64,000 nt of DNA from Basidiobolus meristosporus CBS 931.73 (taxonomy: Eukaryota; Basidiobolomycota; Basidiobolomycetes; Basidiobolales; Basidiobolaceae). Below the pieces are notes generated by a model. That model did not search any database. It was not told the DNA's origin and saw only the letters and a program-made list of their open reading frames with translations. The stretch lies in contig MCFE01000034.1 in the NCBI GenBank assembly GCA_002104905.1, forward strand, positions 1-64,000, given 5' to 3'. A program made the translations under genes and the position numbers. Of the stretch, positions 42,460 to 54,600 are shown piece after piece (the stretch's first letter is position 1; each line of letters starts with the position of its first letter).

Positions 42460-44486
42460 ATGCCATGGCAATATCGGCGTTGCACATGTGGCTGCAACGT
42501 TTCTGTCTGGAGGAGATTCTGACCGACTACGTTTTGATTAACCATATTTGATTCACGGTATGCAGATTTCTCCCATCCCAACCACCTGGATGCAAATATT
42601 CTGCCAACCTAGGCCTTTTTGGCGGGTGGGGACGATATTCTGACTCCGTTCTTTTTCTTGATTGCTTTGCTGGTGATCGGGATGGGGACAGTGCACGAGC
42701 CCACCAGCAAATAAACCATTGATTTGGATTCCAATGACAACCATCATGGAATATTCGGATGGTGGTGTGACTCCAAATATAGGAAATCGATACATCACAA
42801 TGACCCCTGACCACCTCCGGGCATATATTTCACCGTGGATGACTTGGAATGTTATCAGCACTTGTTTGGAGGAAAATATACTTTGGTCACGGCTTGTTTT
42901 TACTTCTTGATATACTTCTGGTGAATACCTGGTTCCATTCCCTATTTGATTTTTTGCGATTGTGTCGACTCTTCAACACGCTTTTGGTCATGGCTCCTCT
43001 CTACTAATCAACACACTTCAGCTCAAGGCTTGTTTCGATTCCTTGATACGCTGTGGTCAAGGCCAGTCTCGACTTCTTTCCTCAAGTAAACATACTTTAT
43101 TTGAAGCATATGTTCTTAAGGGAACCACGTTACCTTGGAGTTAAAAGGTTCCCCAGGCGCGCAATGTCCTCAATCGGTCGTTCGGCAAGCTCTGCAGCTT
43201 TTCTTCTCTTTGCACTGAGAACCTAGTCGAGATTTCATGAAACCAATCCAAAGCCCAAATGATGTTCCAAGTTCATATCATCGATTCCTCGGGCTTGTTG
43301 AAACATTCAAGAGCGTATGTGTGTGGTATCACCATATAGGTCCCATATCTCGTGGAGTGTTGGCTTTTTGAATGTGCAAATGTTCGTGTTGCTATGCATT
43401 GACTCAAGTGCTCAACACCGGCCGGAAAATGGTTGGTAGGAGTGGACGGGAGAAGCAATGCTGTCAGATACAATTTTCAAACGAGTCTCCACATGGCATG
43501 AAGTATATAACATTAGAACACTTGAACAGGTTTGTAATTCGATAACTTCCAATACTTCACTGATTCAAAGCGTTAACAAATATCTTTGTAACTGAATCTA
43601 AAGTTAATAATTCATGTTTGAGCAATAGCCAAGCGAAAGATTTACATCCGTTTGTCAATAAATAGCTTCAACAGCCCTTAGGGGCATCCACTGCAGCAAC
43701 GACAATTTTCGAATTAAGAAATACAATGGTGTTTAGTATGATGGCAAGCGGAATTGGAAACCCAGAGGTAATTTTGGTTGTGTGGTATTATTGGTGCAGC
43801 AGGTTTTAGTTTGGCACCTAATTATTCATCGATCTTAAATACAGCACTTTTTTGGCGATCGTATCAATGGATATTTACTTCGATATAATTTAATCAGGTA
43901 TTCACCAATCCTTGATAACAATGAACTGGTTAACTTTCTGTGCAAGCTTTGGGAATATAGTGGTACAGATATTGGTGAAAGGTCTCAGGAAGTTTTCTGC
44001 TTTTGGATATATTGGAGAACCTATGTAAGATCAGGCACTCCCATTTCTAGTGCTTGAGTGTTTTTCCTTCAATCTTTGGTTGTAATTATTTGTGGAAGTA
44101 TTGAGTAGCTTATTACTAGGTTTGGTACAAATGTTATTCAACCTAGTCTACTCCTAGAGAATGTCTTCTGGTCTACCAAATAGCTAGAGCATAAGATATT
44201 GATAGTTGAAAGCTTAGAGAAGCTTGGCATTCTGCTGGTATTATAATGGCATTCTGCTGACCTTTAACTAATTTTTTTCTTTGAGAGCATGCTGTGCATC
44301 AAGCTGATGAGTATAGATTGACAAGGAAAGTCTGGGCTATAAGATAGTACTAAGCTCTCTGTAGTGCTCTATACTGATCAGATTGGAGTGTGGTTAGTGG
44401 TGTCAAGGCTAATCAACAATATGAAACCTCTGGTATGTTGAAACTGAAACAGCTAATTATGAGTTTGGTATACCAATAGGCAATAT
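42460..44486. other. Intergenic region upstream of giant gene A
   Basis: No gene is supported. From about 42885 to 43087 there are four imperfect copies of a ~33-base motif (GGTCAAGGCTTGTTTCGATTCCTTGATACG type) at 42885, 42985, 43021 and 43056. The rest is AT-rich and unrecognised. Confidence 0.4.
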
Positions 44487-44835
44487 TGTTGTAAAAATTT
44501 GTAATTCCACCTGAATATTCTCCTCACTTAGACACTTAGATCATTTTCTACAAATTATAGAGAATACTGACCAAATTCCTTGTTGGGATTTACTTGGAAT
44601 ATTTTCATCAAAATATCAGGTACTCAGTACATGATAATTCCTAAGATTTTCCAAACAGCCCCAAACTTTGCACATATGTTCTTGAAATCTTTTTTAACCT
44701 ATTCTACACATTTGTAATGCCAAGACCATGTAAAAGTATAAATACTACTTTTACATTCAATAAGTCATTAAATGAAAACCATATGATCTGCTATTTCTCC
44801 CAATCACTTCCAATATCTCCAAGACTCTGACAACA
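44487..44835 (+). mobile_element. Solo LTR (Copia family)
   Basis: This is a nearly complete LTR, TGTTGTAAAAATTTG to TCTGACAACA, with the TATA-like AGTATAAATACTAC. The flanks (AATAT, CTTGT) do not match. It abuts a second LTR piece. Confidence 0.88.
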
Positions 44836-44988
44836 CTTGTGACCCTCCTAAACATATTCAATGTGCTTGTTTGCTAAACTATGTAATAGTATAAATACTA
44901 CATTGACATTCAATAAATCATCTAGTGAAAACAACATAGTCTACTTGCTCTCCCAATCACTTCCAATATTTTCAATACTCCTACAACA
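44836..44988 (+). repeat. 3' fragment of another LTR
   Basis: The order follows the LTR from CCTCCTAAACATATTCAATG through AGTATAAATACTACATTGACATTCAATAAATCAT to CTCCTACAACA. The 5' half is absent. It may be an older copy interrupted by the LTR beside it. Confidence 0.75.
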
Positions 44989-45124
44989 GAGACCACTTAA
45001 CCATATCCTATTAGGTTAAGAGGGAGCTCAGAATCTCTTAATTAGAAAATATACTCACAGATAGTGGAGGGACTTTCAGATGAGGGGAAATACCACAAAA
45101 GCTGATAAGCCCAGTAGCCTACAT

Positions 45125-45483
45125 TGTAGTAAGAGTTTTGGAGATATTGGAAGTGACTGGGTAAACAAGTAAGTTATGTAATTTTCACTAAATGATTTAT
45201 TGAATGTCAATGTAGTATTTATACTTCTATATAGTCCTGACATAAAAAAATGCGTTTAACATGTTTAGGAAGGTCCCAAGAACATGTGTACAAAGTTTGG
45301 GGCTGTTTGAACAACTTTGAGAAATCTCATGTTCTGGGTACCTGATATTTTGGTAAAAATATTTGAAGTAAATCACAACGAGGAGTTTGGTCCAAATTTT
45401 CCATAATTTGAAGGTAATGATCTAAGTGACTAAGCTGGGCAACATTAAAGGTGGAATTGCAGATTTTACAACATTGATAAGCC
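45125..45483 (-). mobile_element. Solo LTR (Copia family), reverse
   Basis: The ends are TGTAGTAAGAG and GATTTTACAACA, so one end has mutated. The internal order is complete, with several substitutions. No matching five-base flanks were found, so it is older than the copies at 14989 and 62010. Confidence 0.85.
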
Positions 45484-45599
45484 ATACCAAAGCTTTTATG
45501 CAACTGAAAGCACTATAGTAAGCCTGATAATAGTGTACTAACATGTATAACTATTAAGCTTAGACTATTATGTAGCAGTACCCCAGGAGCTATAATTTC

Positions 45600-45873
45600 A
45601 ATTCAATGTAAAAGTATTAGCTATACTCCTCCAAAGTCTTGGCAAAACAAACATATTAAGTATGCTTAGAAAGGTCCTAGGTGCATATGTAAAATACTAG
45701 GGCTATTGGGGTGATTCAGAAATTCTTCATATCCTGGTTGTCTGATGTTATGGGGCAATGTCTGAGTAAGTGCCATCAAGGAATTTAGGCTGAATTCTGT
45801 ATGATTTGCAGACTTTGATCCTAGTGACTAATTAAGTGAATATTTAGGTGTAATACAAAATTCATTTGCAACA
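45600..45873 (-). repeat. Old, diverged LTR relic, reverse
   Basis: Strongly diverged but collinear with the LTR: ATTCAATGTAAAAGTATTAG, CATATTAAGTATGCTTAG, CATCAAGGAATTTAGGCTG, CTAATTAAGTGAATATTTAGG, TTTGCAACA. The outer end is lost. Confidence 0.65.
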
Positions 45874-47059
45874 CCAATGAGCTGTAATTTGAATCATTCA
45901 CTGGCCACTGAGTGCTCTGCATGATGCAATATTTGTGTGTGGATTAATTGTAGAGTTCTGGCTGTTTATACTTCAATGCTAGGGAACCTTGGTCATTCAT
46001 CTGGCTGCCACAACAACAAAAATTAAAAGTATAGAAATATATATGGCACACCTTTTTTGTTTGATTTTTTACTTCTCATCCTGGTAATATAATTGTAGTG
46101 ATGAATTTGCATCTGGAATGCATCTACTTGGAAGCTTAGCACAACCAATTAGTGTCTTCTAAGTCTTTACATGCATACTTTGCTTTTTCAGCTCTTTAGC
46201 ACTGACTTGGCAGCTTAGACAACAATGATATGAGAGCCCAGATTATGTTGAATAAAATTCTTGACACACAGATCAGGGCTAACCTCTTGGATGCTGACGT
46301 AGTCCCATCTTTGCAACAGTGGTAGTAGGGATCCAGATGTAATATAGACAGTATTAAATGAGTCACTTCATTTAAGAATCCATTGAGTTGAGATAATTGC
46401 GCGCTTTACAGTAGCAGTAATGCAGCATTAATAGAGGGTCCAGAGAGTTGTGTGATAAAGCACAGAGTCCATTGGTGGTCCATGACATTTTCTAATATTT
46501 TAAGTAATTCCACGATTTCAACAAATTGGACAAATCAGCAGCGTTGAGCGAGAATCAACCAAAAGAAATACGAGTCATATGGTGCTCAACTAATTTATTG
46601 ATGGGGTCTCTGATGCATATCAAAACATCTCACCATATCTGCTGACAAATGTATTGTTTGCCCCTTAGTGCAATAGTGTAAAGCAAAACATTAGAGCTTG
46701 GAAGGCAGAGGAAAGAAGTGTGCAAGGTTTGGGGCTATCCGTCTCCGCAATTCACAGGAATCAACATATGTGTACATGAATAATCATAAGTCCGAATCAC
46801 CATTTTAGTAATCGAAAATGCATCACATAGTGTACGAATAATATGGTGTGATGCAAATGATTTGTGACTTGCCGAGTGATAGGCAACGAAGCATGATTCC
46901 CATAAGTTTTACCCGTGACAGTTCTACGGAGAACCACATCTTTTTTACCTAAACCATACCTATCGTATCAAGCATTTCGAGTCCTGCACGTTTTCCTTCC
47001 GTGTCCAATAAGAGCTTCCGATTATTTCCAGTGTCAACAGTTTTGCCTGACAGGCACGG
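45874..47059. other. AT-rich intergenic DNA
   Basis: No gene, RNA or complete mobile element is recognised. It is probably old transposon debris by composition and position. Confidence 0.3.
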
Positions 47060-47502
47060 TTCACAGTGCGACACTCACAAGTCATGTTCTTGAGCAACTC
47101 AAATATGGGAGGAGACCTAGTCGCGACCCACGTGGCCTTACTGGATTAGGTGCAAATCTGTATTCAAGACCGGTCTATTGGGTTCTGGACAGAAAGATTA
47201 GCAATATTTCAGCTTATTCTGGCAAATCAGGATTCAAGTGGGATTCGGAGGCAACCACCTAGAAATATCCATCGTCATGGGTCGGTGGTAGTGCTTCAGG
47301 GGTTGCGAGTGGCTTCTGGTGGGGTACGAAAAGCAATGATTGAGTGAGCTTAAACCACAGTTTGCCTAATAAAGACTGGGAGGTGCGATTCTTTGGGTTT
47401 GATAAACTTTATGTTTATTCCTTTGAATGGCAATTCACGGGTTGTCCAATTGCTAACCAACAATGGTCATATATGGATGCGATCTATAAATATGATTTAT
47501 GC
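47060..47502. other. 3' flank of the second giant gene, homologous to 19870-20243
   Basis: Matching strings in order include CATGTTCTTG, GGAGGAGACCTAGTCGCGAC, AAATCAGGA, AGGAGGCAA/GGAGGCAACCACCTAGAA and TCCAATCACAAATAATGG. The homology continues into the last codons of both genes. Confidence 0.65.
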
Positions 47503-47660
47503 TTACATCCAATCACAAATAATGGATTGGCCAAGGGATTGGCACACCGTACCACTTGCACAATGGTTCTGAATCAGGCGTCCATTACTGCAAATGAAGA
47601 AGATTGGTGAGACGCCTGAGTCGAGGCAGCTGTACTGCCCGTTGATGCAATCTCCACTGT
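47503..47660 (-). other. C-terminal CBM19-like module of giant protein B
   Basis: Six cysteines: CINGQYSC, FFICSNGR, NHCASGTVC, IICDWM-stop. Nearly identical to the last module of protein A. Confidence 0.8.
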
Positions 47661-47929
47661 TGGTGATGGGTTTCACCAGTTTTTCGTCTCGCGTGACAGT
47701 GACTGTGTAAATATTGTGCAGTGTGACCGTTTGGATGCTGGTTACGGTAACTTGACTAACATCAGTTACCGAGACCATCACCGTTGCAGTAGCGCATTGA
47801 GGTGCGCATGTCGCTTCAGCGGAAGACAGAGTGAGCCGAGAAACATTTGCAGTTGCAGTTGGCTCGACAATAATGGTGCGATCGATGATCGTGCGCACGT
47901 TACCATTACCCCCGGTGAGAGTAGTGACG

Positions 47930-50400
47930 TGGGCAACAATCTCAGCAGATGCTTGGGGTTTGACAGTAACAGTACTGTCTTCAAGAGAACGAGCATTGCC
48001 ACTAGTTTCAGTTACAGTAACAGATGGCTCGGCAACAATGCTACCAATACCACTTACCATAGAATCGGTAGGTTCAATTGTGACAGTGCGATCAATAATG
48101 ATGTGAATATTGCTGTCGGACTCCGTTACAGTGACAGTGTGCGCATCGCTTTCCACAGAGACTATAGGCTGGATACTGACAGTGCGGTCAATCACAGTGT
48201 GGGAATTACCATTGGATTCAGTTACACTGACAGTACGTACACCACTTTCAATAGACACTGTAGGCTGGAGAGTGACAGTACGGTCAACAGCGGTATGCAT
48301 CTTGCCATCAGATTCAGCTACAGTAACAGTACGAGCACCACTTTCCACAGAGACTGTAGGTTGGACAGTAACAGTATGGTCAGCGTTGGTATGAACTTTG
48401 TCACCGCATTTAGTAACAGTAACTGTACGAGCGCCACTTTCAACAGAGACTGTTGGTTGGATAGTCACAGTGCGGTCAACGATGGTATGTACCTTGCCAT
48501 CAGATTCAGTAACAGCAACAGTACGAGCACCACTATCCACAGAGACTGTGGGCCGGATAGTGACGGCATGGTTAACAATGCTATAGACATTACCACTAGA
48601 TTTAGTTAAAGTGGTAGTTTGAACGCCACTATCCACAGAGACTGTAGGCTGGAGAGTGATAGTGCAGTCAGTAACGGTATGGACATTGTCATTAGATTCA
48701 GTTATGGTAACAGTACGAGCACCGCTTTCTACAGAAACGACTGGCAGGTCAGTTTCGGGACGGTCAATAACGGTGTGGGAATTAGCGTCGGATCCAGTTA
48801 GAGTATCAGCTCGAGCACCGCTTTCTACAGAGACTGTGTGCTGGATAGTGACAGTACGATCTATGGTCGTATGTATCTTGCCATTGGATTTGGTTACAGT
48901 AATGGTACGGGGACCTCTTTCAATTGAAACTGCTGGTTGAGCAGAAACAGTTCGGTCAACAATAGTGCAAGCCTTACCAGATGATTCAGTTGCAGTAATT
49001 GTTTGAGACCCGCCTACTACAGATACAGTAGACTGGTCAGTTACGGTACGGTCAATCACTGTATGGACGTATCTATCAGACTTAGTTACAGTGATGGAAC
49101 CAGTGCCACTTTCAACGGAAATGATAGGTTGGACGGTCTCTGCGCTGTCAACAACAGTGTGAACCTTGCCATTGGATTCAGTAATGGTGATGGTACGAGC
49201 GCCGCTTTCGACCGATACAGTAGGTTCGACGGCTACAGTCTGGTCAAGTACTGTGTGGACATTGCCATTGGATTCGGTTACAATGATTGTACGAGTACCG
49301 CTTTCTACAGAGATTGTAGGCTGTTCAGTTACAGTGGCAGTATGAGTGCCACTTTCTACAGAGATTGTAGATTGCACAGTCACTGTACGGTCATCAACAG
49401 TCTGAACCTTACCATTGGAATCTGCCATAGTGACGGTACGCGCCCCACTTTCAACAGAAACGGTCGGCTGGATAGTAACAGTGCGGTCAATAACAGTGTG
49501 AACCTTCCCATTAGATTCAGTCACCGTAAAAAATACTGTGGGTTGGATAGTGATCACGGTACGAATATTGCCATTAGATTCAGTGACAGTGACAGTACGA
49601 GCACCACTTTCCACAGAGACTGTTGGCTGGACAGTGACAGTGCGGTCAACAACGGTGCGGATATTACCATCAGATTCAGTTATAGTGACAGTACGAGCAC
49701 CACTCTCCACAGAGAATGTAGGTTTGATAGTGATAGTACGGTCAACGACGGTATGTACCTTACCATCGGATTCAGTTATAGTGACAGTACGAGCATCACT
49801 CTCCACAGAGACTGTTGGTTGGATAGTCACAGTGCGGTCAACGATGGTGTGAAAATTGCCGTTGGATTCAGTCATAGTAATGGTATGAGCACCACTCTCA
49901 ACAGATACGGTAGGCTGAACAGTCACTGTACGGTCAGCAACAGTATGAACATTGCCGTTGGAATCAGTCGCAGTAATAGTGTGAGCACCACTCTCTCCAG
50001 AAACGGTAGGCTGAACAGTAACAGTGCGGTCAACAACAGTGTGAACATTGCCGTTGGATTCAGTCGCAGTAGCGGTGCGAATACCACTTTGAACAGATAC
50101 GGTAGGCTGAATAGTAACAGTGAGGTCGATAACAGTGTGAACATTGCCGTTGGAATCAGTCATAGTAACGGTGCGAACACCACTTTGTACAGAAACGGTA
50201 GGCTGAACAGTAACAGTGCGGTCAACAACAGTGTGAACATTGCCGTCGGATTCAGTCGCAGTAATGGTGCGCGCACCACTCTCAATAGACACGGTAGGCT
50301 GAATAGTAACAGTGCGGCCAACAACAGTGTGAACATTGCCGTTGGGTTCTGTCACCGTGACTGTACGAGCACCGCTTTCAACAGAAACGGTAGCCTCCTC
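47930..50400 (-). repeat. Thr/Val-rich array, 32-residue (96-base) unit, roughly 25 copies
   Basis: The unit reads RTVTVQPTVSVESGARTVTI then TESNGNVHTVVD. The alternation of Thr/Ser and Val/Ile suggests beta strands. The third-position pattern also keeps long open frames on the opposite strand, which are shadows. Protein A keeps just one such unit (TLAHVTTVTDGNGNIRTVID) near its C-terminus. Confidence 0.88.
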
Positions 50401-51650
50401 TGTAACGGAATACCTGTGGGTTACTGTGGGCTCAGTGATGGTCACTGTTGGTTCAGTAACAGTAATGTCGATTGAAGTATCATGTTGAATGGTGACTTCC
50501 TTTGAAACCTCCTCTGTAACTGAGTGCTTATAGGTCAGAGCAGGCTCAGTTACAGTGACAGTTGGTTCGGTGATTGTCACGTCAACTGAAGCTTCACGTT
50601 GAATAGTCACCTCACGGGATGGCCTCTCAGTAACGGAATGCCTATGGGCTACTGTGGGCTCAGTGATGGTCACTGTTGGTTCAGAAATAGTAATATCGAT
50701 CGAAGTATCAGGTTGAATGGTGACTTCCTTCGAAGCCTTCTTTGTAATTGAGTGCTTATAGGTCAGCGTAGGTTCAGTTACGGTGACAGTTGGTTCGGTG
50801 ATTGTCACGTCAACTGAAGCTTTACGTCGAATGGTCACCTCACGAGATGGCTTCTCAGTAACGGAATGCCTGTGGGTTACCGTGGGCTCAGTGATGGTTA
50901 CTGTTGGTTCAGTAACAGTAATGTCGATCGAAGTATCATGTTGAATGGTGACTTCCTTCGAAACCTTCTTTGTAACTGAGTACTTATAGGTCAGTGTGGG
51001 CTCAATGATGGTCACTGTTGGTTCAGTAACAGTAATGTCGATCGAAGTGTCATGGTGAATGGTGACTTCCTTCGAAGCCTCCTTTGTAACTGAGTGTTTA
51101 TAGGTCAGTGCAGGCTCAGTTACGGTGACAGTTGGTTCGGTGATTGTCACGTCAACTGAAGCTTCACGTTGAATAGTCACCTCACGGGATGGCCTCTCAG
51201 TAACAGAATGCCTATGGGTTACTGTGGGCTCAGTGATGGTCACTGTTGGTTCAGTAACAGTAATGTCGATCGAAGTATCATGCTGAATGGTGACTTCCTT
51301 CGAAGCCTCTTTTGTAACTGAGTACTTATAGGTGACCGTAGGTTCGGTCACAGTCAGTGTTGGCTCAGCGAGAGTAATGTCATTGGAAATAACTGGTCTT
51401 TCTGTTTTTACGTTATGAGACTTGATTGTTACGGTGTAATCTTTGGTAGATGTAAGCTCGGTCACGGTTATTGTTGGCTCATTGATAGTAAAATCACTCG
51501 ACACAATAGGTTGAATCGTTACTCTTCGTCCCTTTTCAGTATATGAGTGAACGATAAATTTGGTAGACTCAGTGATAGTCACAAGGGGTTCCGTAACGGT
51601 GAAATCAACAGAGATGGTCGGATGTAATGTCACTTTATCAGAAGCCGACT
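50400..51650 (-). repeat. Thr/Val-rich array, 38-residue (114-base) unit
   Basis: Two subtypes alternate: EASKEVTIQHDTSIDITVTE plus PTVTITEPTVTHRHSVTE, and RPSREVTIQREASVDVTITE plus PTVTVTEPALTYKHSVT. The true higher unit is therefore 76 residues. The first copies next to the His-rich stalk are more diverged. Confidence 0.85.
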
Positions 51651-54600
51651 TAGAGCGAGATGTCCTACTAGATTCATACTCCGGCCGATGGGTAGAATCC
51701 ATGTGCTTAGACTTGACCGGTTTCTTTGATGATGTATCGTGATTCTCGCTGCGAGGGTGATTCGAAGGCTTCTCAGAATGGGTCGATTTTCCGAATTCGG
51801 TATGGACTAACTTGGAAGTTATCATTTTGTGGTGAACAGATTTGGCTTGCTCAGTGAACTTTTCAGAGAGAGCCGATTTTTTGGATCTAAGCTCTGATTC
51901 CGAATAAGTCGGTGCCATAGAGGATTCAACACGGCTTTCGCTGTGGGTACGCTCGTTAGGCTTCTCTGAATGCGACAATTTTTTGGATGCCCCGGGAGTG
52001 GGATTCGAAGTTGCCTTATCATGATCAGTAGATTTCAAGTGCTCAATGGATTTTTCGGAGTGAAGCGACTCCTTGGATCTATGTTCTGACTCTGAGTAAG
52101 TAGATTTCAAAGAGGGTTCAACATGTCTTCCACTTTGAACGTTTTTGGTGGGTTTGTCCGAATGCGAGGATTCTTCGGACTCGTTGTGGACTGACTTGGA
52201 GTGAGATGGCTCCTTAGATGTGCCTTCTGACTCTGAGTGAGTTGGCCGCGCAGACGATTCAACGTGGTTTTCACTGTGGGCGCGTTCTGTAGGCTTCCCG
52301 GAATGTGATGATGTTTCGGACACGGTGTGGATCGGCTTCAAAGTTGTCACGCCGTGCTCACCAGGCCTGGAGTGCTCACTAGGCTTGATCAATGATTCAG
52401 TATGGCTTTCATTATCAATGTGCTCAGTGAACTTCTTAATGTGCAACGATTCCTTGGGTCTGTCCTCTGAATCAGAGTGTGTAGGCTTCACAGGTGGTTG
52501 TACGTGACTCTCACGGTGGGCTTGTCCTGAGGGTTTTTCAGAACGCAACATTTTTTCGGACTCACTATGGACCGGCTTCGAAGCTGTCTTAAGGTGATCT
52601 GGAGATGCCGAGTGCTCAGTGGACTTATCAGAGTGAGAGGACTTCTTAGGTCTATGTTCCGACTCCGAGTTAGTGGGCTTCACTGATGATTCTACACGGT
52701 TTTCACTGTGGGAGTTTTCTGTGGGCTCCTCAGAGTGTTGTGATTTCTCATACTCACTATGGATCGGTTTCGTAGTTGTCTTTACGTGATCAGCTGGTTT
52801 CGAGTGCACAGTTGGCTTCATAGGGTAAGACGCCTCCTTGGGCTTGTACTCAGACTTAGAAAGAGTAGGCTTCCCAGGGGATTCAGCTTGTTGTTCACTG
52901 TTTATGCTCCCGGTAGGCTTGTCCGACTCGTTGTGGACCGGCTTTGAGTGAGATAACTCTTTAGATCTGCCTTCTGACTTCGAGTGCGTAGGCTTCATGA
53001 AGGATTGAAGGTGGCTCTCACTATGAGTATGTTCTGTGGGCATCCCAGTTTGCGATGACTTTTCGGACTTGCTGTGGGCTATCTTGGAGTGCTCGGTAGA
53101 CTTCTCGGAGTGAGACGACTCTTTAGGTCTATGTTCCGACTCCGAGTGGGTAGGATTCACAAATGATTCAATATGACGCTCACTGTGAACATGTTCCGTG
53201 GGCTTCTCTGATTGCGCTGATTTGTCAGAATCGGTGTGGACTGACTTCGAAGTTGGCATGTTATGATCAGCGGAATTAGAGCGCTCGCTGGGCTTACTAA
53301 AATGATATGGTTCCCTAGGTCTGTGCTCTGATTCCGAGTGGGTAGGCTTCGTGGATGAATCTACATTAGTTTGCGAGTGGATGTGCTCAGTTGACTTCTT
53401 AGAGTGCGACGGTTCCTTGGGTTTGTGAACTAATTCCGAATGAGTGGACTTCACAGATGTGACAACATGGCTTTGACTTTGAACGTGTTCGGTGGTTTTC
53501 TCAGAGTGAGGCAATTCCTTGTGTCTGCGCTCTGACTCCGAGTGAGTAGGCTTCACAGACGGCTCAATATGGCCCTTACTATGAACAAGCTCAGTGGGCT
53601 TCCCAGCATGGGCTGATTTATCGGACTCGGTAAGAACTGACTTCGAAGTAAACTTATCATGATCAGCAGATTTGGGGTGCTCGCTGGGCTCATCAGAATG
53701 CAATGATTCCTTGTGTCTGTGAGCTGACTCCGAGTGGGAAGGCTTCACAGAGGAGTCAACATAGCTCTCACTGTGGACGTATTCTGTGTGCTTCTCAGAA
53801 TGCGAGGAGCTATCGGACTCACTGTGGGCTGACTTCGGCGTTGTTGTCCCGTTTTCAGCAGATTTGGAATAATCAGCGGACTTCTCCGAGTGAGACGGCT
53901 TCTTGGGTCCGTATTCTGACTCTGAATGAGTAGGCTTTGCTGTTGAGTCAGCATGAACTTTACTGTGGGCGTGTTCTGTTGGCTTCTCCGAATGTGATGA
54001 TTTTTCAGATTCAGTGTGGGCTAGCTCCGAAGTAGTCATCTCGTGTTCAGTAGATTTCGAATGCTCAGTGGACTTCTCGGAGTGGGACGACTCCTTGGGG
54101 CTGTGCTCTGACTCTGAGTGAGTAGTCTTCACAGATGATCCAATATGACTCTCACTGTGTGCCTTTTCCGTTGTCTTAGCATGATCAGCGGATTTTGAGC
54201 GCTGCGTTGGGTACTCAGAATGAGACGACTTAACAGAACTATGAATAGATTTCAAACGATCAGTTGGTTGTTCGGAATGAGGTGACTCCTTGCGGACTGA
54301 CTCCGTCTTGTCGTGATTAGTAGATTTTGAGTGTTCGGTGGACTTCTCAGAGTGAGACGGCTTCCTAGGTCTGTGTTCCGATTCCGAGTGAGTAGACTGC
54401 ACTGATGAGTCTACATGGCTTTCGCTACGGGCGTGCTCTGTGGGTGTTTCACAATGCAATGATTTGTTGGACTCCGTGTGGACTGGCTTTGAAGTTGCTA
54501 CATCGTGCTGACCAGGCTTTGGGTGTTCACTGGGATTCTCAAAGTGGGTCAACTCCTTCGGTCTGTATTCTGATTCTGAATGAGTAGGCTTCGCAGGTGA

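Noticed and set aside
49003-50475. 490-residue plus-strand frame, and 297 residues at 47716-48609
   Set aside because: These are antisense shadows of the 96-base Thr/Val repeat; the open frame follows from repeat periodicity.
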